From Curtobacterium sp. ZW137 (GTDB lineage Bacteria; Actinomycetota; Actinomycetes; Actinomycetales; Microbacteriaceae): a DNA stretch of 64,000 nt. Shown here one piece after another: positions 43,132 to 52,658 of the stretch. The notes beneath the pieces are model-generated. The model was given only the letters and a program-made list of their open reading frames with translations, was not told the DNA's origin and made no database searches. The translations under genes and the position numbers were made by a program. Location of the stretch: assembly GCF_003762905.1 (NCBI RefSeq), contig NZ_RJKS01000001.1, positions 868,001-932,000 of the forward strand, written 5' to 3'. How positions within the stretch are numbered: position 1 is the stretch's first letter; every line of letters starts with the position of its first letter.

Positions 43132-43985
43132 CCGTCTCACTCGCGGACGACCTGGTCGCGGGGCCGTCCGGTCCGGTGCCGCTCCGCCGGTACGAGCCCG
43201 CCGCCGTCCGCCCCGGATCACCGACCCTGCTCTGGCTGCACGGTGGGGGCTTCTTCCGAGGTGACCTGGACCTGCCGGAGTCGGACGCCGTCGCCCGGGC
43301 ACTCGCGGCGCGCGGTGTCCCCGTCGTGACCGTCGACTACCGGCTCTCACCCCTCCCCGGGATGCCGTGGGCGGCGCGGCGTGGGCCCCGTGCGCGGACG
43401 CCGTTCCCGCTGGCGCACCGGGAGGTCCTCGCCGCGTACCGCGCGGTCAGCGAGGCCGCCTCCGACGGGGTGGTGCTCGGTGGTGCGAGCGCGGGGGCGT
43501 GCTTGGCCGCAGCGGCGGCGCTCGCCGCGTCCGGGACGCCAGCGTCCGACGACCTGCCCGCGCCGGTCGGGGCGTTCCTCGCGTACGGGTTCTTCCACTC
43601 CCGCACGCCCCGTGTCCCGGCGATCACCCGGACCGTCCGCGGGCACCGTCGTCTGACGCACGCCCCGTGGGCCCTCGACGCCGCGAACCGTGCCCATGCC
43701 CGCAACGGCGACGCTCGAGCGGATCCCCGCGCGTTTCCGGGCGGCCACCCGCTCGACGCCTTCCCGCCAACGCTCCTGGTCGACGCGGAGCACGACACGA
43801 TGCGTGCGTCCGGCGAACGGTTCGCGGCCGAGCTCACCGCCGCGGGTGTCCAGGTCGTGCGGCACGTGCTGGCGGGCAGCAGGCACGCGTTCCTGAACCG
43901 CCCCGGCACGCCGGACTCCACACACGCGATCGACCTCGCGTCCGCATGGCTCGCCACGCACGGACCGGACGCGCCGTCACCGTGA
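43128..43985 (+). CDS. Alpha/beta hydrolase of the hormone-sensitive lipase type
   Basis: 285 residues. The oxyanion hole motif is LHGGGFFRGD near residue 37, the nucleophile elbow is GGASAGACLAA near 121, the acid is in LLVDAEHDTMRA near 220 and the histidine is in GSRHAFLN near 253. Typical substrates are short acyl esters. GTG overlaps the yigZ-like stop, so co-translated. The 3' end overlaps the convergent SDR gene by 9 bp. Confidence 0.83.
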   Translation: MTVSLADDLVAGPSGPVPLRRYEPAAVRPGSPTLLWLHGGGFFRGDLDLPESDAVARALAARGVPVVTVDYRLSPLPGMPWAARRGPRARTPFPLAHREVLAAYRAVSEAASDGVVLGGASAGACLAAAAALAASGTPASDDLPAPVGAFLAYGFFHSRTPRVPAITRTVRGHRRLTHAPWALDAANRAHARNGDARADPRAFPGGHPLDAFPPTLLVDAEHDTMRASGERFAAELTAAGVQVVRHVLAGSRHAFLNRPGTPDSTHAIDLASAWLATHGPDAPSP

Positions 43986-44711
43986 CGGCAACAACACCCC
44001 GGTCTCCGCGGCCAGCACGTCCAACAGGCGCTCCCGGAACGCAGGGTCGTGGACGGCGGGATGCGGCTCCTGCTGCTCCCCGTGGAACCAGTACCCGCCG
44101 CTGACCCGCAGGTCTGGGTCCGTCACGAGGCGTTCCTGCGTCCGGTGCCCCAGCTCGAAGTCGTCGGGTGCGCCCGCGCCACCCATCTTCGTCGGCACCC
44201 ACCCGGGGTCGACGGCGTTCGCCAGCACGTCGGGAGCCCAGCGCTCAGCGATGCCTGCGGCGAGCGCCGTGACGAGGAGCTTGGTGTCCGAGTAGCTCGC
44301 CGAGTCCGTCGACCCGCTCCAGTCGATCCGGTCGAGTTCCGCGCGGCCACCGCGGTGCATGCCACTGCTGAGGTAGACGTGGCGGGTCGGTGTCGTGAGC
44401 AGTGCGGTGAACAGGTAGGGCGCCACCACGTTCACGGGGACGAGCGAGCGGCCGGAGATGACGCCGGCGTTGTGCACGACGGCGTCCACCGGCCCTTCCG
44501 CGTCGAGCCGGGACGCCGCGGCGACGACCGCCCCACGGTCCGCGAGGTCGACCACGAGCAGCTCGGCCCCACGGTCCGTCAGCGACGCCAGCGCGGCGGC
44601 GCGCTCGTCGTTCCGGGCGTGCACGACCACGTCGTGCCCGTCGTCGAGGAGGGACTGCGCGGTCGCGCGTCCGAGGCCGTCGGTGCTGCCCGTCACGAGG
44701 ATGCGTGTCAT
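43977..44711 (-). CDS. Short-chain dehydrogenase/reductase
   Basis: 244 residues. The NAD(P)-binding motif TGSTDGLGRATA is at residues 7-18. NAG in VVHNAGVISG is near 83, and the catalytic serine is in VYLSSGMHRGG near 113. The YxxxK motif reads YSDTKLLV near 138, so Tyr and Lys are both present. Substrate unknown. ATG at 44711 has CAGGAT 6 nt upstream. Convergent, 9-bp overlap with the esterase; divergent from the phosphotransferase gene. Confidence 0.85.
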   Translation of the reverse strand: MTRILVTGSTDGLGRATAQSLLDDGHDVVVHARNDERAAALASLTDRGAELLVVDLADRGAVVAAASRLDAEGPVDAVVHNAGVISGRSLVPVNVVAPYLFTALLTTPTRHVYLSSGMHRGGRAELDRIDWSGSTDSASYSDTKLLVTALAAGIAERWAPDVLANAVDPGWVPTKMGGAGAPDDFELGHRTQERLVTDPDLRVSGGYWFHGEQQEPHPAVHDPAFRERLLDVLAAETGVLLPSR

Positions 44712-44738
44712 GCGCCCATCCTGCCCGCGCCCACCCGC

Positions 44739-44744
44739 TAGCGT
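44739..44744 (+). promoter_or_regulatory. -10 element of the phosphotransferase gene
   Basis: TAGCGT, 7 nt before the GTG at 44752; leaderless type. Confidence 0.45.
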
Positions 44745-44751
44745 CGTGCCC

Positions 44752-45630
44752 GTGACCACCGACCGCTCCCTCGCCGAGCAGGTGCTGCACGAGGTCCACG
44801 GCAGGGCACCGGGATGGAGGCTCGGCTCACCGTTCCGGGGCGGGCTGCAGTCCGGCGCGTGGTCGGTCCGGCACGACGACGGACGGACGGCGGTCCTCAA
44901 GCTGACGGCCGACGCCGGGTGGGCGCGTCGGGTGACGGCCGCGGCGGGTCCCGTCGCCGCGGTCCGGCGAGCGGGGTACCCGACCCCGGCGTGGTCGGAG
45001 GTCGGTACGACCACGACGGGCACCGCGTACGTCCTGCAGGAGTTCTGCCCCGGACGGACCATCGAGCTCGTCGACGAACGCACCGCCGCGGCGATCGTCG
45101 ACGTCGTCGAGTCGCAGGCCGGCCTCGACCCGGACCCGGGCCGTTCCTGGACCGACTTCGCGCTCGAGCAACTCGGCGACGGCTGGGAGCGCCTCCGTTC
45201 CAGCGCCCGGGAGCAGGGCGCCGACCGTCGCCTGCTCGAGGTGTGCGAGCGGCTGGCCGACGGTGCCGGCAGTGTCGCGTGGCCGCGGACCGACATGGTG
45301 CACGGTGATCTCCGTCCGGCGAACCTCTTGTTCCAGGACGGCGTCGTCCGTGGCGTCGTCGACATCGAGGCGATCGGCAGCGGAACCCGCGTCTTCGACT
45401 TCGCGACGCTGCTCAGCCACGCGCGGATCACCCCGGCTGCAGTCGAACGCATCGTCACCGCGGGTGCGAGAGCCGCCGAAGCCGTCGTGCTCCGCGCCTG
45501 TGTCGCGGTCGTCCTCCTCGACCTCGTGCGGTTCACGGGCGAGCGTCTCGGACCGACCCCTCGGGATCGAGGCTCCGAGATCCGGGCACTCACCGAGCGC
45601 GCGGAGACGATCGAGCGACTCACTCCCTAG
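44752..45630 (+). CDS. APH-family phosphotransferase
   Basis: 292 residues with the aminoglycoside/choline kinase fold. The catalytic loop is MVHGDLRPANLLF near residue 182 (HGDxxxxN), followed by the metal-binding VVDIEAI (DxE in place of DFE) near 203. The ATP lysine is in TAVLKLTAD near 47. Substrate unknown; resistance to aminoglycosides should not be assumed. GTG at 44752 with TAGCGT 7 nt upstream. Its last 90 bases are part of a 92-bp direct repeat found again at 50672. The stop shares CTAG with the convergent GrpB gene. Confidence 0.82.
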   Translation: MTTDRSLAEQVLHEVHGRAPGWRLGSPFRGGLQSGAWSVRHDDGRTAVLKLTADAGWARRVTAAAGPVAAVRRAGYPTPAWSEVGTTTTGTAYVLQEFCPGRTIELVDERTAAAIVDVVESQAGLDPDPGRSWTDFALEQLGDGWERLRSSAREQGADRRLLEVCERLADGAGSVAWPRTDMVHGDLRPANLLFQDGVVRGVVDIEAIGSGTRVFDFATLLSHARITPAAVERIVTAGARAAEAVVLRACVAVVLLDLVRFTGERLGPTPRDRGSEIRALTERAETIERLTP

Positions 45631-45639
45631 CCGAGCGCG
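45548..45639. repeat. 92-bp direct repeat, copy A (3' end of the phosphotransferase gene)
   Basis: Aligns without gaps to 50672-50763, 87 of 92 positions identical by eye, same orientation. Copy A encodes the last 27 residues and stop of the phosphotransferase. In copy B the stop TAG is GAG. The two copies bracket the GrpB, ABC exporter and PadR genes. Confidence 0.85.
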
Positions 45640-46196
45640 CCCCGCTCCGCGATCGCCCGGTTCGCCGCCGCGATCGCTGCCCGGTCCTCGTCGCTGAGCC
45701 CGGCCCTGCGCAGGATCCGCTCGAGGACCTCGCTCTTCGCCGCCAGGTACGCGTCGATGTCCGCCGCGGTCTCGGCCGCGCGGAGCTTGACCGTGCCGTA
45801 CTCGTCTCGGAGTGCGCGATCGGACCGCAGGACGTCGCGCACCGCGAGGTGGTTCCGGAGCGCCAGCGACCCCGCCGTCACGACGTACGTGTTGCTGGGC
45901 CGGAAGCGCTCCGGCGTGAAGAAGGCGACCCGGCCGGGCACGCCGCCCGCGCCGGACGGCTCGAACCCGATCCGTCTGAGCGCTCGGATTGCGGGATCGA
46001 CGTCCGCGGCGTCCACCACGACGTCGACGTCGATCACCGGTTTCGCCGCGAGCCCCGGCACGGCCGTGCTCCCGACGTGTTCGATCGCGATCGGCGCCAG
46101 TCCAGATGCGCCGAGCGCGGCCGCGTACGCATCCCGCAGCTCGCCGAACCGCCCGGCCCACGCCTCCCGGTACGCCACCACCCGCACGTTCGCCAC
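45627..46196 (-). CDS. GrpB-family protein (nucleotidyltransferase fold)
   Basis: 189 residues. The GrpB/UPF0157 motif IEHVGSTAVPGLAAKPVIDVDVVV is at about residues 38-61 and contains the GS and DxD arrangement of minimal nucleotidyltransferases; LRNHLAVRDVLRSD near 115 is also typical. Some relatives are fused to dephospho-CoA kinase, but the reaction of stand-alone members is unknown. GTG at 46196 with TAGCGT 7 nt upstream. Stop codon shared as CTAG with the phosphotransferase gene. First gene inside the segment bounded by the 92-bp repeats. Confidence 0.83.
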   Translation of the reverse strand: MANVRVVAYREAWAGRFGELRDAYAAALGASGLAPIAIEHVGSTAVPGLAAKPVIDVDVVVDAADVDPAIRALRRIGFEPSGAGGVPGRVAFFTPERFRPSNTYVVTAGSLALRNHLAVRDVLRSDRALRDEYGTVKLRAAETAADIDAYLAAKSEVLERILRRAGLSDEDRAAIAAANRAIAERGALG

Positions 46197-46203
46197 GTCC
46201 GCG

Positions 46204-46209
46204 ACGCTA
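46204..46209 (-). promoter_or_regulatory. -10 element of the GrpB gene
   Basis: TAGCGT on the minus strand, 7 nt before the GTG at 46196; identical hexamer and spacing to the neighbouring phosphotransferase gene. Confidence 0.45.
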
Positions 46210-46228
46210 CCCGGCGCGAAGTGGTGCG

Positions 46229-46277
46229 CGAAAGCGACAGTGGTCGTGTGCGCGGCTCGCGACCACTGTCGCTTTCG
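46229..46277 (-). terminator. perfect 18-bp hairpin downstream of the ABC exporter genes
   Basis: CGAAAGCGACAGTGGTCG (46229-46246) and its exact complement (46260-46277) are separated by 13 nt. On the minus strand it lies 48 nt after the permease stop, so it can end the PadR-ABC operon before the GrpB promoter. Confidence 0.6.
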
Positions 46278-46324
46278 GACACCGATTCAACGCAAGGCGG
46301 CGGGGGCCGGCGGAGTGAGCGGGT

Positions 46325-49161
46325 TCAGGGCGCGCGACGCACCGTCGGGCGGCGCCGACGGCCGGACGTGAGCCAGGTGCCCAGCGTGACGACGACCGGC
46401 AGGCCGAGCGCGAGGAGCACGAGCATCGTCCAGTCGGGCGCGAAGGGGGTGTGCGTGACACCGACGGCCGAGTCCGTGAACCGGAGCGTGAGCGCGCGGA
46501 TCGGGAGCAGCCCGAGGGCCGTGCCGATCACCGCGCCGACCGCCGAGAGGATCGCCGCCTGCCAGGTGGAGATCCGCCGGCGCAGCCGCGGTGCCGCCCC
46601 CACGGCGTCGAGCACTTCGTCGTCGCGCCGGCCGTCTGCCCGCGCCAGGCCGACCGCGACACCGGTCGCGCCGATCGTCACGGCGGCAGCGAGCGCCAGG
46701 GCGACGGCCATCACCGGGGCCGAACCGTCGACCGGTCCGGCCTCGTAGCCGAAGGCCGGACCGCCCCACAGGTCGCGGTCCGCTCCCCCGCGGCCCTGCC
46801 ACGCCGAGTTCAGGTCGTCCCACTGCGACGTCGTGAGCTGCCCGGGCAGGCGGGTGACGAGCATGCCGTCAACCGTCGGCACGCCTTGCTGCCGAGCGGT
46901 CTCGCGGGTCATGAAGACCCCGACCATGATCCGTGGGCTCTGCACGTCGAGCACCGCTGGGATGCTGACGCTCGCATCCGGTCGGGTGTCACCGGTCGGG
47001 AGTGGGTCGTCCCACTTCCGGTTCTCGAAGCTGTCGATGCGAACCATACCGTCGCGGACGTACTCCGGCCAGAGCGAGACCGCCTTGCCGGAGGCGAGCG
47101 CTGCCGAGACGGCAGCCGAGGTGCGGTGCCCGGTGAGCACCGCGAGGTCGTCCGCGGTCCCCGCCCAGATGTGCGGGGCGGTGCTGTCCGTGGACTGCAG
47201 GAACCGGGAGCACCCCGTCGTGTCGTTCGTCGGGCAGTCGCGCTGCTCCCAGACGTGCGGGAGCGTCTGTGTGCCGGGCTTCTCGGTCGTCTGCTCCTGC
47301 GCGACGCCGAGCACCCGGATGCGGTCGTGGTCGAGCACGTGGCCGAGGACGTCGGCCGCGTGCCGGGTCACCGCCGCGTCGTAGCCGCCGTTGGTCACGG
47401 AGACGTCGGCGGTGGCGACGCCGACGGCCGTGCGGTACTCGTAGTCGCGGACGAACGCGGCGTGCGACGACGCGGTCCAGGTCATCACGACGGACGCGAC
47501 GAACACCACGCTCATGACGCTGGCGAGCACGGGGACGGTGCGGATCGGGTTGCGTCGGGCGTCCCGAGCCGCGAGTCGCGGCGCCAAACCGAGTCGCTCC
47601 GTGGCGCGGGAGACAGCTCCGAGCACCTCAGGCGCGCACAGGACCACGCCGAGCTGGACGAGGCACGGACCGAGCGCGACCCCGGCGCCGACGATCCAGG
47701 CGAGGTCGTCGTGCTGCACCGGGCGGTCGTTGAGCATCAGCACGCCGACACCGCAGGCGAGGGTCATCACACCCCCGACCACGACGAGCACGGGACCCCA
47801 GATCCGTCGCCGGACGCGGGTCTTCCGGCTGGGGGTGACCGGCCGTCGGGAACCGCGCAGGGCGCTGAGGACGTCGATGCGGGTCGCAGCGCGCGCGGCG
47901 ACGAGCGACGAGACGAGTCCGGCGAGCACCCCGGCACCGGCGATCGCGAGCAGCAGGAGCGCGGGGACGTGGAAGCCCGGGTAGGACGTCACGTCGCCGT
48001 TGTCGAGCACGCCGAACGCGACCCGTCCGATGCCGACGCCGGCCGCGACGCCGAGGACGGCCGCCGTGACCCCGAGCACCAGGCCGGAGCCGGCGACGAC
48101 GGTCCGGACGAACCGCCGGTCGCCGCCGACGCTCGCGAGGATCGCGTAGGAGCGGGAGTCCGCGCGGGTCCCGACGAGGAAGGCGGCACCGGCGAGGAGC
48201 GCGACCTCGAAGAGCGCGAACACGCCGATCAGCGTGAGGCCGGCGAGGTACCAGTTCATCCCGCTGCCCTGCCCACCGACGCGGTCGTCCGGCGGGTCGA
48301 GGACCACCGGGCGGGACTCGACGACGATGCCGTGCGCGTTGAGCGCGTGGATCTCCGACCACGTCGGGGCGTCGGTCGCGAGGTACACGGTGAGGTCGTA
48401 CGGTTCCACAGCGGTGGCGTCCGCCGCGTTGCCGAGCGTCGTCCCCCATGGCAGGAACACGCCCTGGACGTCCGGGACGGACCCGAGGTCGCGCATGGTC
48501 CCGGTGATGGTGAACCGCTTCGTCATCGGGTCGGTGACGTCGACGGTGTCGCCGACGCGGGCGTCGAGCCGCTGGAGCGTCGCCGGCGTGACCATGAGCT
48601 CGGCGGGCGTCGTCGGCGCCCGGCCGCTCAGGACGCGCCAGTGCCCGTCGAGGGCGTCGTCCCACGTGCTGCCCTCGGTCCCCGGCAGCGCAACGGGCCC
48701 CTTCGGCCCGTCCACGACGACGTTCGTCGAGCCCACCGGGATCGAGACCGCGCCGGCCGGGACGTGGTCGAGTACCGACGCCCACGGCTGGTCGGCATCG
48801 GAGGAGCGGAACGCCGGGGAGTTCCGGCGCGTGTCGGTGACCTGCCAGTCGACCGGGTCCTGCCGCATGCCCGACAGGTCCGGCCCGACGACCCGCATCT
48901 GGGCGGCCGCGTGCCCGAGGGAGTAGTCCAGCCTCTCGGTCGTCGTCGCCTGGGTCGACTGCACCACGACCGCCGCCGCCGCGAAGCCCGCGGTCGGGAC
49001 GCCGATGAGCGCGACGATCAGCGCCGCGCGTCCGAGCCTGGCGAAGGCGAGCCGTCGCCCGAGTCGGACCGCCGACCGGAGCGCGAGCGGCGTCCGGACC
49101 ACGAGGTCCGGTCGCGCTGCTGCCGATCGACGGTGGCCCCGGGCGGAGTCCCGTCGGCCGC

Positions 49162-49165
<4 letters not shown>
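46325..49165 (-). CDS. ABC transporter permease, FtsX/MacB type with two transmembrane blocks
   Basis: 946 residues. One N-terminal helix (about 28-50) precedes a large extracytoplasmic domain with Ser/Thr/Asp-rich segments. An FtsX block of three helices (about 300-420, around MNWYLAGLTLIGVFALFEVALL) follows, then two linker helices and a second FtsX unit with its own extracytoplasmic domain and terminal helices. This duplicated layout is typical of actinobacterial peptide/lipid exporters and antimicrobial-peptide detoxification pumps. Substrate unknown. GTG overlaps the ATPase stop (GTGA). Controlled with the ATPase by the PadR gene. Confidence 0.87.
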
Positions 49166-49904
<739 letters not shown>

Positions 49905-49908
<4 letters not shown>

Positions 49909-50525
49909 CGGGCACCTCGCGCGGAGCCCGCAGCCGAAGCAGACGCAGCAGACGCAGCAGCCGAAGCAGACGCAGCAGACGACGAAGCCGACGTAGTCGT
50001 GGGCGCGGCCGACGGACGGTACCGCGCGACGGAGGACTCGACGTGGTCGAGCCACCGCACCTCGGACTCCGCCTGGAACACCATCGACTCCAGGACCAGT
50101 GACCATGCGAGGTCCGCCGCCGGGTCCGCCGAGCGCTTCAGCCGGGTCAGGTCCTGCAGGTTCCGCAGTGCCGCGGCACGCTGCACCTGCACGAGTCGAG
50201 CGACGTCGACGCCGGGCACGGTCACCGCGAGCGCGAACTTGATCGCGAGCTCGTCCCGGCTGCGCTTGGCCGGCACCGGCTCGCTGAACCAGCGGGCGAC
50301 CTCCTCGTGGCCCGCGTCCGTCGCCGTGTAGACGACGTGACCGTCGTCGTCGGCGTCGCCGCGGGCCACGAGGCCGTCCCGCTCGAGGCGGTCGAGCGTC
50401 GTGTAGACCTGGCCGATGTTCAGTGGCCAGGTCCCGCCGGTCCTGTGCTCGAACTCCCCCCGGAGTTGGTACCCGTACCCGGGTCCTCCCACCAGCAGCG
50501 CGAGTACACCCATCCTGACGCTCAT
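49905..50525 (-). CDS. PadR-family transcriptional regulator
   Basis: 206 residues. The N-terminal winged helix MGVLALLVGGPGYGYQLRGEFEHRTGGTW ... IGQVYTTLDRLERDGLV is the PadR signature. A C-terminal helical dimer domain (PadR-C like) follows, then a Ala/Ser-only tail of about 35 residues encoded by a 27-bp repeat (49931 and 49958). PadR proteins usually repress their own operon and respond to drugs or peptides. ATG at 50525 has GAGGGGG 5 nt upstream. A near-perfect inverted repeat 58 bp upstream is the likely operator. The tail is probably non-essential expansion. Confidence 0.9.
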
Positions 50526-50582
50526 GCGATCCCCCTCGCGGTCGTGTCCGTCGTGACGTCGTCCTCGTGGACGGCTCCGGAC

Positions 50583-50608
50583 ATACCGAGTATGCCCATA
50601 CCCGGTAT
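50583..50608 (-). promoter_or_regulatory. probable PadR operator
   Basis: ATACCGAGTAT, GCCC, ATACCCGGTAT: an 11-bp inverted repeat with one mismatch and a 4-bp centre, AT-rich within GC-rich DNA, 58-83 bp upstream of the padR ATG. TATGCATAC follows at its right edge. PadR regulators bind inverted repeats of this size in their own promoters. Confidence 0.65.
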
Positions 50609-50671
50609 GCATACACAACCCCCCGCGGCGCGGCCGACCAGATCGAGCACCCGGCACCCGTCGGGCGACGG

Positions 50672-50763
50672 TCGGACCGACCCCTCGGCATCGAGGCTCG
50701 CAGATGCGGGCACTCACCGAGCGCGCGGAGACGATCGAGCGACTCACTCCCGAGCCGAGCGCG
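50672..50763. repeat. 92-bp direct repeat, copy B (remnant of a phosphotransferase gene end)
   Basis: Same orientation as copy A at 45548-45639, five mismatches. It still encodes the C-terminal sequence EIRALTERAETIERLTP-like (QMRALTERAETIERLTPE) but has lost the stop and has no gene upstream. Confidence 0.85.
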
Positions 50764-50952
50764 GCGCGAGAGGCCGACCCGCCACAGTGCCCGGTGCGCG
50801 TTCCTTCCCATGGCATCCGCGCTGGAAGGTCGAATCGGGCTCGGGCAGTCGAAAGAACCGACCCCCTACGCGCGATTCAACTCACCATGCGCGAAGTGCC
50901 CCACCACACGCCACCACACACCCGGCACGCGCCACGCGCCACCGGGCACCCG

Positions 50953-51690
50953 TCACCCCGCGACGAGCAGGTACCCCGCCAGGACGAACCCGCACACCGC
51001 GATCGCGATCCGCAGCGGCGTCTGCGGCACCCGTCGGGCGACGGACGGCCCGATCAGCCCACCGATCACGGCCCCCGCCCCGAGCGGCCACACCATCGCC
51101 CACACCACGGTCCCCGACACCGCGAAGAGCACCGCGGGCACGATGTCGGCCGCGAGCAGCAGCACGTTCTTGAGCGCGTTCGCCCGGTGCAGCACGGGCT
51201 CGCCGTCGAGCAGCATCACCGCGATCATCAGCACGCCGGACCCCGCCCCGAAGTACCCGTTGTAGAGCGACACGGCTGAGACGCTCGCGGCGGCGGAGCC
51301 ACGGCGCATCCGCGCGGCTCCCCGGCGGCGGTCGATCCAGGGCTGCGCCAGGAGCAGCACGGACCCGGCGGCGACGAGGAACGGCACGATCCGGTCGAAC
51401 ACGTGCGCCGGCGTCACGAGGAGGAGCACCGCGCCGACGGCGGACACGACGACCGTCACCGGGAGCCACCGCCGCAGCGTCGCGCCGTGCCCGTCGAGGT
51501 CGCCGCGGGCCCGGAGCGCCGAACTCGCACCGCTGCCGAGCAACGCGACGGAGTTCGTCACGTTCGCGGCGAGTGCCGGCACCCCGACGGCGAGGAGCGC
51601 CGGGTACGCCACGAGCGACGTGATCCCACCGGCCGTGCCGATCACCCCGGCGACGACCCCGGCGGCGAGGAGGAACAGCGCGGTCGTCAC
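50953..51690 (-). CDS. TauE/SafE (TSUP) family membrane transporter
   Basis: 245 residues with about seven to eight helices. The TSUP pattern of two repeated halves is seen: GVIGTAGGITSLVAYPALLAVGVPALAANVTNSVAL near residues 15-50 and NGYFGAGSGVLMIAVMLLDGEPVLHRANALKNVLLL in the second half. Relatives export or import sulfite, sulfoacetate or other organic acids; substrate not clear. GTG overlaps the ketopantoate-reductase-like stop (GTGA). Confidence 0.88.
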   Translation of the reverse strand: MTTALFLLAAGVVAGVIGTAGGITSLVAYPALLAVGVPALAANVTNSVALLGSGASSALRARGDLDGHGATLRRWLPVTVVVSAVGAVLLLVTPAHVFDRIVPFLVAAGSVLLLAQPWIDRRRGAARMRRGSAAASVSAVSLYNGYFGAGSGVLMIAVMLLDGEPVLHRANALKNVLLLAADIVPAVLFAVSGTVVWAMVWPLGAGAVIGGLIGPSVARRVPQTPLRIAIAVCGFVLAGYLLVAG

Positions 51691-52607
51691 CCTGGTCCGT
51701 CGCTCACGGCGGCGAGGAGGGGCACCACGACGTCGCTGATCGGGGTGGGGATTCCGTGGGCGCGTCCGAGCCGACGGACGACGCCGTTGCGGACGTCCCA
51801 CTCGAGCGGGCGGCCGGCGTCGCGGTCGGCGAGGATCGAGGTGCCGGAGTCGGCGGGTGCGTCGACGAAGCCCGCGACGACGGCGGGCGCCACGTCGTCC
51901 CCGAGGTCCGCCCCGACGGCACGGGCGACCGCGACGCACTCGCCCGCGTAGGCGAGGGCGAGCTCGGCGACGTCCGGCCGGCCGAACACCCCGGCGCGCC
52001 GGCCCGTCAGCGCCATGAGTCCCGCGACGGCGTTCTGCACGAGCTTCCGCCACGCGACGGACGTGAAGTCGTCCGCGAGTTCGACCGAGCAGCGCGACCC
52101 GTCCAGGACGTCGCGAACGACCGCTGCGGCCGGGGTTTCCGGCAGCGTCAGCCGAGCCGGCGCGAGCAACCGCACGGCGCCGTCCGGCTCGCCGACGGCG
52201 GGGAACCAGACCACGGCGGGGACGACCTGCGCGCTCCCGGCGTACGGGGTGACGGCCGCGACCTGTTCGACGCCGTTCTGCAGCACGCAGACGACGGTGT
52301 CCGGCCCGCACAGCGCGTCGAGCCACCCGGCGGCCGCCGCCACCTGCGTCGCCTTCACCGCGAGGAACACCACATCGACCGGCCGAGCAGGAGCCGACAC
52401 GGCCGGAGCAGGACCCGACACGGCCGGAGCGGGACCAACGCCGACGACCGGCCCCGGCACCACGATCCGGCGGTCGTCGACGACGAGCGTGACGTCGGCA
52501 CGCGCTCGTCGCCCGTACAGCGCCGGCGTCCTGCCGACCTCGTGGAGCGCCGCCGCGACGGTCGTCCCGATCGCGCCGGGGCCCACGACGGCGACGGAAC
52601 GGTTCAC
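51687..52607 (-). CDS. Ketopantoate reductase (PanE/ApbA) family protein
   Basis: 306 residues. N-terminal NADPH motif VAVVGPGAIGTTVAAAL (one Gly of GxGxxG is Pro-Gly), central VDVVFLAVKATQ near 80 with the usual KA[TY]Q, QNGVEQ near 112 and C-terminal WRKLVQNAVAGLMALTGR near 187 containing the catalytic lysine. True panE or a paralogue of unknown substrate. An in-frame 21-bp tandem repeat at 52389-52437 gives PAPAVSG/PAPAVSA in a surface loop. GTG at 52607. Divergent from the ABC-F gene; coupled to the TSUP gene. Confidence 0.82.
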   Translation of the reverse strand: MNRSVAVVGPGAIGTTVAAALHEVGRTPALYGRRARADVTLVVDDRRIVVPGPVVGVGPAPAVSGPAPAVSAPARPVDVVFLAVKATQVAAAAGWLDALCGPDTVVCVLQNGVEQVAAVTPYAGSAQVVPAVVWFPAVGEPDGAVRLLAPARLTLPETPAAAVVRDVLDGSRCSVELADDFTSVAWRKLVQNAVAGLMALTGRRAGVFGRPDVAELALAYAGECVAVARAVGADLGDDVAPAVVAGFVDAPADSGTSILADRDAGRPLEWDVRNGVVRRLGRAHGIPTPISDVVVPLLAAVSDGPG

Positions 52608-52658
52608 ACCCCCATGGCTACCGCAAAACGGGCCCGCGCGCCATGGGACGATGGCACC

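Larger units (their letters stand above)
50526..50952. other. non-coding region upstream of padR
   Basis: No credible gene. From right to left on the minus strand it contains the TSUP gene end, a degenerate copy of the 3884-4020 intergenic element (about 50801-50890, with TTCCTTCCCA and GACCCCCTACGCGCGA), the 92-bp repeat copy B and the PadR operator. Confidence 0.7.

Noticed and set aside
44752..45630. Aminoglycoside resistance gene
   Set aside because: Only the general kinase fold is visible; the DFE motif is DIE and no resistance family could be recognised.
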